Origin: Tetrastigma voinierianum
Lineage: Eukaryota > Streptophyta > Magnoliopsida > Vitales > Vitaceae
DNA: 64,000 nt
Assembly: GCA_016808115.1 (NCBI GenBank)
Contig: JAEQBH010006813.1
Location: 62,001-126,000 of the forward strand
Direction of reading: 5' to 3'
This document shows positions 22,796 to 32,492 of this stretch, one piece after another; within the stretch, counting starts at the first letter, position 1; every line of letters starts with the position of its first letter. A program made the position numbers and the translations under genes. The notes under the pieces are model-generated. The model saw only the letters and a program-made list of their open reading frames with translations, made no database searches and was not told where the DNA came from.

Positions 22796-24606
22796 TAGAG
22801 ATGGGAAACGGGCTAGCTCAACCCATTTTGGCCTTGCCCACTTAGGTGGTTAAAATGGTTTAGCCACTTTAGCCCATTTTTATTCGGCCAACTGTTATCA
22901 AGTCTGCACTGTGCCACCACATGGGTCGAGGGCCAAATGGTCAAAATGCACTAAAATATTAAAAATGCTAGAAATGTATATTTATCACCAATAATATTTA
23001 TCATCCGCTAAAAGCCTCAAAAATGGTAAATTACACAAAAAGAAATGCATAAAAAGTATAAATATAATTCTGCTTTTGGTAAATGTGATAAAAAAAAAAA
23101 AAGAAGTAAAAAGTATAATAATTAAAATAAATAGAGACTAGCCATCAACACAAGAAGCAAAGTTGTGAACCGTTAGCCCACTCCTATTTTAGCCTCATAT
23201 GGAACTCATATATAACACCTTTGAAGGTCATTCAACTAGTATCCCACTTCTGTCATCCCTGCAAAAGAAACATGCATCAACACTAGCAAAATGGTCTCTC
23301 ATATTTTAAATAATGCAGTACAATGCTGTTTAAAACTGGCATTTCTTTTCCTTTATGCTTTCAACATGAATGATTGACTAATAAAATGGTCTCTCATATT
23401 TTAAATAAGCAACATGCAATAAAAATAATCTTTAAGCAACCACATCTATTGAAACATTAATACAATAATATGCTGGAGGTTTCCTCAAGCAAATCAATTA
23501 ATAAAATAATCATATAACCAGTATGTAGAACATCATAATACAATCAAAAAAATAAAAATGCAAGGATGGTGTACAAAAATTGAAAAAAAAAACATGTGGC
23601 AAACAATTCTTCTCTTCTTATCTAGCCCCTTAAATTTCCACTCAAGGAGAAGGTTTCTCATTGAAACAATAAACAATTGATTCTTTGTTATTTTATAAGG
23701 CCACATCTATTGATTATGGATAATCCATTCTTCATTAACAAATATAAAATTTTCAATTAGCACAAGACGACGAGAGACTACAGAATCAGTAAAGATGTGC
23801 GTGAGGGAAAGAGATCGGATAATTCCTTCTTCTGCCAATTTGATACTGATGAAAATGGAGATGAGGACTTGGATTAGTACTTCCACCAACTCGAAAAGAA
23901 AAGGCGGCTTACAGCTGACCAAGTCCAGTTTCTAGAGAAAAATTTTGAGGTGGAGAACAAGCTTGAACCAAAGAGGAAAGTCCAGCTTGCTAAGGACCTT
24001 GGCTTGTAGCCTAGGCAAGCGCTTTATATGGTTTTTAACCGCCAGGCGCAGTGGAAGACCAACAGCTGATAGAAGGACTATGGGGCTTTGCAGGCTGATC
24101 ACCTAATTTTTTGAAAACGAAACTTAGTTTTTTGCAAAACGAAAATGTCCTAATTTTCTACACAACAAAGTCGATTACTAATTTACTAACAAGAAACAAT
24201 CATTATCAAACTCATTTTATTGTTTCTTTCATTGTTTCTTAGAAATCAAACAAAGACACAAATAAAAGAAGTAAACTACAAACATCATAAATAGAATGGA
24301 AGAGCAAAGAGAGGAGGTATCTGACCTAGAAATAAAAAAAAATGAAGGTGTTAATCGCAAACAGAGAAGGAGATCACACTGGCAAGCCGCTACGGTAGCA
24401 CCGCGTATCAAGGTGCTCGCATCGAGCTTAAGGATGCGGTGAAAGGGTGGGGGCTAGGGTTTGCTAATAAATTTCCTTTTATATTTAGTCATAATTTTTT
24501 AAATAAAAAATAGAAACGGGCTGCCCGACCCTAACCCAAATGGACTGGGTGCTTATTTGGGCTTGGCCAAATAGCCCGCCGGGCCTAGCCCATATTCTCA
24601 TCTCTA
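22796..24606. mobile_element. Non-autonomous hAT-like DNA transposon
   Basis: The left end reads tagagatgggaaacgggcta. The reverse complement of the right end reads tagagatgagaatatgggct. These are terminal inverted repeats of the hAT type, with GGGC-rich subterminal sequence at both sides. Outside stand atcttata (22788-22795) and gttttata (24607-24614), a 6-of-8 match fitting a decayed 8 bp target duplication. No transposase is seen inside. It holds an internal ~105 bp direct duplication (aaaatggtctctcatatttt at 23288 and 23393) and a homeobox gene fragment. Its ends resemble those at 57885. Confidence 0.7.
23830..24105 (+). pseudogene. HD-Zip class I homeobox fragment
   Basis: One frame reads ENGDEDLD, stop, YFHQLEKKRRLTADQ, then FLEKNFEVENKLEPKRK and VQLAKDLGL. 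This is the N-terminal arm and helices 1-2 of an HD-Zip I homeodomain (ATHB5/6/16-like). Helix 3 is decayed: MVFNRQAQWKTN stands where the family has WFQNRRARWKTK. Two adjacent stops follow before KDYGALQ, the first zipper heptad, and similarity ends near 24105. Stops also occur at 23875-23877 and at 24006-24008. No intron interrupts the ~85 codons. HD-Zip I proteins are plant transcription factors in development and ABA/stress response; this fragment cannot make one. It lies inside the hAT-like element. Confidence 0.88.
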
Positions 24607-24750
24607 GTTTTATATATATAAATCAACACTCCCCCTTTCTCTAACGTTTTTGTCACCTAATTCTCTCACATTTTGAAACATAGAATGAGATCCCCTCCTT
24701 TCCCCAACAACACTAGACTCCCACACGCCCAACAACATTAGTCAACAAGA
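24607..24750. other. Short spacer between hAT-like element and solo LTR
   Basis: Low-complexity CT- and AT-rich bases; nothing recognised. Confidence 0.6.
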
Positions 24751-25157
24751 TGTATTGTGAAAATCCGGGTAATGTGAAACGAGAGATTACCGTTACAGTA
24801 CAGACTCTAAGTCTAGAAATTTCTCTAGATCTCGGATGATGACGCGGACCACGCCGTTGAGTTAATCTCACGAAATCTAGGTACACTATCGAATGTTATT
24901 GAATTCCAAGACAATAGGAATTTCACGTATTTCGAGACAAATGGACGAATCACATGGTGACAAGTGGCACGAGGGCATGAGCCATGTGGCACCAGACAAG
25001 TGGACACTTGGAACATCCGAAGCCAAGCGTCGTGCTCTTGCCATGCATGAAATTAGTGGTGGTGACTAGTAAAGCATGAAGAACACATGGCATAGGATTG
25101 CCATGTGTCAAGGTGGTTTGGGAGGGGTGTTGTACACCCAAACCAGAACAGTTCGTG

Positions 25158-25303
25158 GGAGGAATGAGAGAAAACAAAAAAAGGAAAGGGAGAAGAGAGG
25201 AAAAAGGAAAAGGAAAAAGAAAAAAAAGAAGAAAAAAGGAAGGAAAGAAAGGAAAGGGAAAGATAGAAAGAAAAGAAAAGAAAGGAAAGGAGAAGAGGAG
25301 AGG
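25158..25303 (+). repeat. Purine-rich tract inside the solo LTR
   Basis: About 145 bases of almost only A and G. It lies about 400-550 bases from the LTR start. The related minus-strand LTR has its pyrimidine counterpart (30297-30360) at a similar distance. Confidence 0.8.
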
Positions 25304-25620
25304 AGTCCAGTTTCTACTGGTTTTCCAGCACTCTAGCAAGGAGAGTCCACGTCCAAAAGGGGGCTGGTCTGCACTCCAAGGTAGGGTCCTTCTCCTACTA
25401 TGATTACTCTTGTCTAAGGGCCATTCAATGGCCATGGGGTTTAGCCTAAACAGTGGGGTTGTTGCATGACACTCAACTGTGACATGTTTTCTCGGTTATA
25501 TTTTGGTTCCGTAATTTGCGCTTCCGGGAACAAAGTTGAGTATACTTGTATTGTGTGGTTTGAACATGAAGAATCTCGGATCAGGTGTATGCCGCTTTTC
25601 GAAATGGAAAACCGAAAAAA

Positions 25621-25830
25621 TATAGTTTTCATGTTGATTTCTTGGTTCGAATAACATGCCGTTTTTTTGTGAGAATGATGTTGGTATATGTATACTGTTT
25701 TTTTGCTGAGCTGGAAAACTAGAAAAAAAAAAATTCCAGTTTTCATGTTGATTTCTTGGTTTGAATAACATGCATTTTTTTTTTTTTTTTGTGAAAATGA
25801 TGTTGGTGCTAAATATATTAACATGGATTA
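25621..25830 (+). repeat. ~115 bp imperfect direct duplication in the solo LTR
   Basis: The phrase 'ttttcatgttgatttcttgg' followed by 'gaataacatgc', a T-run and 'gaatgatgttggt' occurs at about 25627 and again at 25739. The T-runs differ in length. Confidence 0.8.
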
Positions 25831-26034
25831 TGTGTGGGTAGGAATTACATGTTGTAGATGTACTTACCCATGAGGCTTGGTATGAAGCATGATTCTGAAA
25901 TACTGCATGTAGTTCCTTTGTATGCATGTAATATGTAAATACTATGCAGTGGCATTAGCATCAGATGTGCATGAGGACATGCGTGAATTCCAAAAGTGAG
26001 TGCATGACATGGCTTGAACAAAGCTGTTCGATCG

Positions 26035-26220
26035 GAGGGTTGTCCACTTCAATATGATTCGAGTATGTCCAATAAACTATACTCCGAGTGGTTGTCCAAC
26101 AATATTATTAGAGTATGTCCAATAAACTATATCGGAGGGTTGTCCAACAATATTATCGGAGTATGTCCAATAAACTATATCAAAGAGTTGTCCAATAAAT
26201 TTTGATATCGGAGAATGTCA
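26035..26220 (+). repeat. 48 bp tandem repeat in the solo LTR
   Basis: The unit is about 48 bases with the phrases ggttgtccaacaatatta and gagtatgtccaataaactat. There are two good copies, flanked by two diverged ones. Confidence 0.8.
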
Positions 26221-26748
26221 AATGAGTTTTTAAAAAAAAAAATCTTTTGTTTTGGAAACAGCTTTCATACATGGCAAATGCATGAGTGAGGGAGTCGGTG
26301 AAGACTCGAGACATGGGGCATGGCATGTGGACATTCATGTAGAAATGTGCATATTTTCACTTAAATGTGTGTGGATGTGTGAACATGGCATTGCATGTGC
26401 ACTTAGGTGGGGATTTCATAGAGATTTTCTCATTAGGTATCAGTTAACCCCGTCATAGAAAATATTTTCGTAGTACTTAAGGTACACCAGAGACTCTAAA
26501 CAGTCCAAGAATTACTGAGAAAGGCCGATTTGGCTTTGTTCCAGATCCTCAGAAATTTTGGGTAGAACTCACTCTCTGCTTATGTAAAAAGAACAGAGGT
26601 TGTACTAAACTCATTTTGTATAATAAATGCAATTCGTAAAGCCACTGTGTTTCATATGCCCTTGTAATAAAAAGGTTGATTTATACGGAATTTGAGGCGT
26701 ATTGGAAAAAAAAAAAATGACCCCCGGGATTTGGGGCGTCACATGTAT

Positions 26749-27490
26749 AAAACTCCCCCAATATTGATAGAGTTAGGCAATACCCCCAACAGGTCTTCAA
26801 CCCCCTCAAGAACGCCTTATTCTTCCATATCCTTCTTCTACCAATTTGCTTCAAAATGTGTCTCCTATTTAATATCCTTAAGAGGATCTTTCTTCAATAT
26901 TCTGGATCTGCATGTCCCAACATATGACAGTTGAAAGATTATGATTTCATTCCATATTCATCTCAATGAAATATATTCCTCTTATTGAAAACTCATCAAA
27001 GAGGATCTAATCTTCCCGATTTGATATGCAAAATATCTCTCTCTAATCTTCTTTATTCACCACAGTGAATATCTTATTTTGATTTTCAGAATATTCTCTC
27101 CAAAATTCGTTTTGACTAAAGATTCTTTGTCTCATCATGTAGCTTGGTATATCAATTCGTGTATTAACATGTTGTAACTTCGAATTTTACAATTGAAGCA
27201 CATGATTTAATTTTTATATAAGATTATGACAAGAAACATCTCAACAATTTTAATGTTTATTATTATTATTATTATTATTTTACTATTCCAAAAGAAGATG
27301 ACCACAATTAGCATTTTGAAATATGAAAAGAAGAAGGGTGTATGATTAGTTTTTAAGGTGGAATGTAAAAAGATCGAAGGGCATGATTTATTTTTAAGGT
27401 GAAAGGTTGCGAAAAGAGAGACCACGCATGGGTTCTCTTGCCACTTTCAGCACCACAATAGACATGGAAATGTAGTGGGCAAAATAGGTT
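26749..27490. other. AT-rich intergenic stretch
   Basis: No coding similarity is seen. It contains an (ATT)8-type run near 27260. Open frames here are short and AT-driven. Confidence 0.5.
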
Positions 27491-27771
27491 ATATTTAAAA
27501 AAAATTACACAAGTACACAACTTTTCAAAATAATTACCAAATCTTCACGCTTTGAAAATCGCATTCATCCAAAGCCGCTTTCAAAATTACCTATTAATCG
27601 TATTCACTAATCAAGTGAAAATTAACCTTAAAATTGTAGTTAGTGAATACAGTTTTAAGGTAATTTTTAAAATCACATTTGGTGAATGTCGTTTTCAAAA
27701 TATATGGGAAACTAGTTTGATGATTATTTTGAAAAGAATGATACCCACTTAATTTTTTTTTTTTTAAATGA
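27491..27771. mobile_element. Foldback MITE-like inverted repeat
   Basis: The two halves are imperfect reverse complements almost end to end. For example, the left arm has aaattacctattaatcg and gtattcactaa, answered by ttagtgaatac and aaggtaattttt in the right arm; cttttcaaaataat is answered by attattttgaaaag. The centre is near 27623. A transcript would fold into a long hairpin. No target duplication is certain. Confidence 0.7.
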
Positions 27772-28019
27772 ATTATTTTGATGCTAAACTACTATTTTTT
27801 TATTCTAAAAAAAAAAAGAACTGCCACATAATAATGTAAATGATAATATTTTTCTTGATGATGAGCAAGGCTCAATTCCCTTAAGGCTTGATTCAAATGG
27901 TAAAATGGTAGAAATGGGGTACAAGAAATCCTTGTAAGAACATACTACTATGAGGTAATATATAAAGTGAATAGATGTCAAAAAAAAAAAGAGAAAGAAA
28001 GGCTCAATGAGAATGAAAT

Positions 28020-28260
28020 GAGCATCCTCCTTTGAGCACTAGCGGCATTCCATTGATACAACCACCAATCTTCCATTCCCCGAGGCCTCAATTTTTTATT
28101 TTATTTTTCGACAATTAAACACTTTGGCTTACAACGTAATAAATCGTCTTACTACGACACTCAAACCCGAGTCCCTTTCCTATATCCCATTTTTTAAAAC
28201 GCCGGTCCGGCCTAACACAATTTAACTAGGCATGATGAGCCTCAAGGCTTCAATTTATCC
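28020..28260 (-). mobile_element. SINE-like copy (tRNA-derived), decayed
   Basis: On the minus strand, ctagttaaattgtgttaggc resembles a pol III A box and gggtttgagtgtc a B box. The following aagtgtttaattgt ... attgaggcctc is similar to the SINE-like copy at 62283-62636. Similarity is patchy. The bases on its left (27772-28019) are AT-rich with no feature. Confidence 0.4.
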
Positions 28261-28666
28261 TTATTAAAAATATTCAAATCATCAAGCCAATAATTACTTA
28301 ATTCAGTCATAATGGAAGAAATCAACACCTATGTTTGCAGGAGCATAACCAATTTATATAGTTTTAGGTTATCTATTTAATAATTATATTTAAAATATAA
28401 ATATTTATTTAAAGAACCTCAAATAATCCAAATTTTGTGAATCTAGCTCTCCAAATTTTGTGAATTTCCTATCGCGAATTCAATTATTAAAAATCTCTCG
28501 TCGCGACAGATTTTTTGTCACGATGTAGGGCCGTAATTTCATCGCGATAGAGAACTGTGAAACAGCAAGAGCTCCATTCTTCTCTTCTCTACACTTCCAA
28601 TTTTTTTTTTCATGTATTTCTTCAAATCCTACCGCCTCTATAAAATTTATATTGCATGCTAGTGCT
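28261..28666. other. AT-rich stretch with a CGCGA-rich patch
   Basis: At 28495-28550 the words tcgtcgcgacaga, tcacgatgtagggccgtaat and catcgcgatag recur. Such short CG-repeat phrases are found inside some plant CACTA-like elements, but no element ends are seen. The phrase ccaaattttgtgaat repeats at 28428 and 28451. Confidence 0.35.
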
Positions 28667-30773
28667 GTCTAGAAAATGTTAACACCGTTATTGAACACCC
28701 AACCAAGTTTCTATTACAAAACTTATTTTTTTTACATCATAAAGCTGGACATTTGGTCTAGAATAGTACAAAATGTGGAATTGACCACAACCCAGCATTT
28801 TTCACAACTGAGTCCTTGGACCTGTTTCGGCTTCCTGACACCTCTAGTACCTTAAATATATTTACCCACGACGGGGTGAGAAATGCCTAGTAGAGAAATT
28901 TTTCCTTATGCGCCACTCCCACCTAAACGCATACGCAATGACATACACAAAACATCCAATCATATTCCACATATATAAAGTAATCCTATACATGGAATAT
29001 TCATGGTATGCATGAGATGTGACTCCTCACGCCCACAACCCAAGTCCCGACCGACTTTCTCACACATGCAATACTACGTATGAAAAACAAGTCATTAGTG
29101 TTTGACCCAAAGACTCGACTCATTGGACCAACCTCCAATACTTATTTGAATTTTATCAGATTCTCGTGTTTTTATTTGTGGGCTGTGTATTTTTGGGTTC
29201 TCACCGCAAGAACATAGCACGCCTTCCCAACATTTTTACAGACTTTCATCGACGGTGATCATGTCTAACCGCATGTAGATTTGTGTCTTTCACCGTGGGA
29301 TCTACCTCATTCATACTACCAACACACGTGATTTATTACTATTATTGTTTTACACGGTTAGTCTCGATTGACATTGTCCCATTTCCGAGCTCACTGTACA
29401 TTCACCAAGAATGGTGAATCAACCATCACTAGGCACCCACACCCGACTCAACGCGATGTTACTGTGCATATGGAATGCAAGTATGCCATATTAAGTTACA
29501 TGCATCATTTCCAATTTATGACAAATAATTTCCATTCATCACATCAATATGTCAAAGGCATATATCGATATAAAATTTTCACACACTGCATGTTATTCAA
29601 TTACGAAACAATAACACGCAAAAGTCCCTTGAATTGGGGCCTTAATCCAACGAGGCATCATCCGGCCTCAACATTTAAAACATGCAACAAAATAAAATTT
29701 AATTTCTTTTTTCGTGAACCGGTTCTAACGCGACAGAGAACTCCTCGTCAGCGATGCCCACGCCACACCGATCACGATCGCGCTACCAGCCCCCGATCAC
29801 CCCGCTCAGGCCGCAGCCGCACCGCTACGGCCGAGCCGCGGTGGTGAGCACTCCAGCGCCGATCAGTGTCACCCGCAGCAGCCGAGCGCCGCTTGCCTGG
29901 GCCATGTCGTGTTTGGCGAGTCGTGACGCTGGTCGATCGGACTTTAGTTAGGTTGTGACCTAGACAACCTGGTCACGACACGCCGGTCCAGGGACCCCAA
30001 AAATCAGTTTTCTGCACAGTTCTGAACTGTGCATTCTGTCCCAAACATTTCCACCATTGATCCCAAAATTTTAGGATTGATCACCAGGGCCCTTCTCGGA
30101 CCCGTGGAACCAAAACCATGCCATTAGATGGCTTTTAAGCTAGGAATAAAAACCGAGTAGGAAAATCCTCACTCTCTTGAAATATCGAAACTCCCGATTC
30201 CTGGCCTCTACCCAAAGCTCACTGCTAGACAAACTCACTTCGCTCCCGACGAACGGCGAAGGCCTGATCTCTCGAAAATCCAAAGAGAAATGAGGAGCCT
30301 CCCTCCTTCTCTTTCTTCTTTCTCTCTCTCTCTCTTTCCCTTCAATTTTTCTTCTCTCCCACCAAATTGCTTGGTCCAAATGCTCGCTCTTGCATTTCAT
30401 CATGCTACATGTTTCCCTCTCATTGGCTCCCTTAATTTCACCTTATCCCCTTATCCAAACCTTTGGATTTCCATCCTCTTAGGTGGTGACACATGTCCCA
30501 CATGGGTCCCACTTAGACCTTTGTTTGACTTCAAGCCTATTTAACACACATGGCCCCATGAGCCATCCAACATGTGTTGCCACACTCGTCACTCTGTCTC
30601 GAAAAACGCAAATTCGACTCGTCCCTGGTTCGACTGTGGTAAGTAGGATTTATGAGACGATTCCAACGATTTAAGTCCGCTTTCGTCATCCAAAATCTAG
30701 AAAAATTCCGGATTTTTAACTGAAATTACCGTTTTACCCCTTTTAAGGAAATAAAATTTTCTCGGGTTTTACA
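28667..30773 (-). repeat. Probable solo LTR, minus strand, related to 24756-26743
   Basis: On the minus strand it starts tgtaaaacccgagaaaattt at 30773. At matching distances it shows the same landmarks as the 24756 LTR: early ctagat...gatgacg words, a purine-rich tract (plus-strand pyrimidines 30297-30360), and near the end ttctctactaggcatttctc plus ttaaggtactagaggt, which resemble ttttctcattaggtatcag and ttaaggtacaccagag. The far end at 28667 (tgtctagaaaat) is a guess based on length and a TGT...ACA tip. No target duplication was found. A GC-rich patch lies at 29740-29950. The open frame at 29368-29847 is not a gene. Confidence 0.5.
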
Positions 30774-31650
30774 GGATGTGAAACGGGAGATTGGACGTTC
30801 GAATTCTTGTAAGAATAAAATACTATAATGTGAAATGTAAAGTGAATAGATGTAAAAAAAATCCTTAATTTGATCAACTTTAATCATTCTATTTAATAAT
30901 TTACTTTTTTAAGTTTCATAAATATGAAAAGCTCACATCTATCCAATACATTAAAATGCAAATTACCTAATGTAACGATCAAACTCTTTATTCAATATTG
31001 TTTCTGCTGCCACACTTCCCATTTGCCCTCCTCATAAATGGACTTTCACATTTCTATCTCTAAGTAAAGTGAGACACTAAAATCCAATCTCATTGGGACC
31101 CAAAATTCTCGTTGACATATTTTAGATCAAGCATTGGTCGATACCATTTCGTAACGATCAAACATTTCGTCTAATATTGTTTGGTTCAAAGCTGCGACTT
31201 TCCATCAATCCTCTCCTAATTTGCTTTTTTATTGGACTTAAAAGAAAAAATAAAAAATGTGTGATAGTGTTGGAGTTAAAAACCTTTGTATATGAATTTT
31301 TACTTTTCCGTTTTTGGGGCACTGTCTTAGTGTCACAATGGCTGGCGGATCCATAAAATATAGTTAAGAGAGAAAATATTTGTATGAGAGTATTATAACA
31401 TAATGGTTAAATAATTTGTTTGGATCAATTCATATTGAAAACAATTTTTTTCAAAACTTTGCCACATACTATACGTCCGCCCCTATGTCTGACACTACAC
31501 CTAATCATTAGCAGATTCTTAATTACTCAAGTCCAATATCCAAATTATCTTTAAGCTTATATCACTGTCTAGAATTCATAATTAGGATAAAGGATCGAAC
31601 ACACTACCAACGGCTGCAACCTTTGCACGCCACCGGAGGAGACTCTCTCT
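30774..31650. other. AT-rich stretch with a 179 bp-spaced direct repeat
   Basis: gtaacgatcaaac followed by aatattgtttc/g and gc-gc-actt occurs at about 30972 and again at 31151. The flanks also share words with 27930-27985 (cttgtaagaa ... aaagtgaatagatgt). No coding signal. Confidence 0.5.
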
Positions 31651-31653
31651 CCA

Positions 31654-32037
31654 TCACATCACGCACCATTGGAGAGGCTTATAGATAGGCTCTAATAAAA
31701 GCCCCAGAAGAACTCCAACAGTGGAGTTAGGCAAACAAGTGAAAGAAAAGCCTAAAAAATGTATTGACAAAAATCCATCCAAAGAGCGAAGAAAACCTGT
31801 GCCAGGGTCATATGGAATGCTGATCGCCCAACCAAAGAAATACGGCTGATCGCTCATCCCGCAAAACAACGAAACCGATCCTACCCTCGCATTATACCAA
31901 GTGGCAAAACGCCGCACACCCGTGAACCAAAAAAGAAACTCAAAGTCTACAAAACAGAGATTCCCACACCCATGAAATAGAGATTCTCCCACCAACGGAA
32001 ACAAAAATGGCGTTAAATAGCAAAAAAATCCAAACAA
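31654..32037 (-). other. Unidentified 127-codon open frame
   Basis: The frame starts MFGFFCYLTPFLFPLVGES and is rich in Phe, Leu and Gly with several hydrophobic runs. I recognise no domain. Upstream on the same strand is a CpG-rich block (32110-32492) that could be a promoter and leader. The high Phe/Leu content can also arise by chance in T-rich DNA. It may be a 5' leader or intron rather than protein-coding. Confidence 0.2.
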
Positions 32038-32109
32038 TTTTCATACATAAATTTTGCAGATTCGAAGGAAATAGCAAGTAACGATTCGAAGCAGGGAAGA
32101 AATCAGGAG

Positions 32110-32492
32110 AGCCAACCTTGTCGCGTCACATCGTGCGAACGTTACATCGCCCACGCTCTCACACCGCATTCCCCGCTCACTATTCGCATTCATCAATCAT
32201 CGCATCGTCGCGCCGATCGGTCGTTAACACTCCGGCATCGGTGAGATCGACGCAACGAGGAACGTCGACTACCGACGACCCTCTCTTCCTCCCCCCATCC
32301 CCCAAAGTGCTGCAAAATGGAACGACGAACAGGGAAGAAATCCTTTTTGTCCAGTCGGCATCGTGAAACGACGTCATTTCTTTTCTTTTTTTTTAAATAA
32401 AACCCAAAACGACGTCGTTTTGCATTTGTTTTGTCCAAAACGACATTGTTTTGGCATGCGCACTAAAAACGAAAGCAGAGCTAAAACGACAT
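32110..32492. promoter_or_regulatory. CpG-rich block with ACGACGTCGT palindromes
   Basis: CpG is far denser here than in the AT-rich flanks. At 32405-32422 there is a perfect 18 bp palindrome, caaaacgacgtcgttttg. Diverged copies stand at about 32365-32380, 32435-32454 and 32480-32492. The core ACGTCG contains an ACGT bZIP-type motif. Whether this is a promoter or the end of a transposon cannot be told from the sequence. Confidence 0.4.

Larger units (their letters stand above)
24756..26743 (+). repeat. Solo LTR, ~2 kb
   Basis: It starts TGTGAAAATCCGGG, ends GGATTTGGGGCGTCACA, and is flanked by a perfect 5 bp duplication tgtat (24751-24755 and 26744-26748). No primer site, polypurine tract or coding region adjoins it, so it is a solo LTR left by recombination. 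Orientation is inferred from the AATAAA-type signals near the right end and from comparison with 28667-30773. It contains a purine-rich tract, a ~115 bp duplication and a 48 bp tandem repeat (listed separately). Long open frames inside it are low-complexity artefacts. The element family is probably Ty3/gypsy but not proved here. Confidence 0.82.

Noticed and set aside
24950..25435. 161-codon minus-strand open frame
   Set aside because: It lies inside the solo LTR and much of it is the translation of a purine-rich tract (Phe/Leu/Ser/Pro runs). No domain.
26014..26205. 63-codon frame with repeated SNNIIRVCPINYI-like words
   Set aside because: The 48 bp tandem repeat is a multiple of three, so the peptide repeats. 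It is LTR sequence, not a gene.
28495..28550. CACTA-type element suggested by CGCGAC repeats
   Set aside because: No CACTA terminus, no TIR and no transposase in reach.
29368..29847. 159-codon plus-strand open frame
   Set aside because: It falls in the probable minus-strand LTR. The end is an Arg/Thr/Pro-rich reading of a GC-rich patch, with no family motif.
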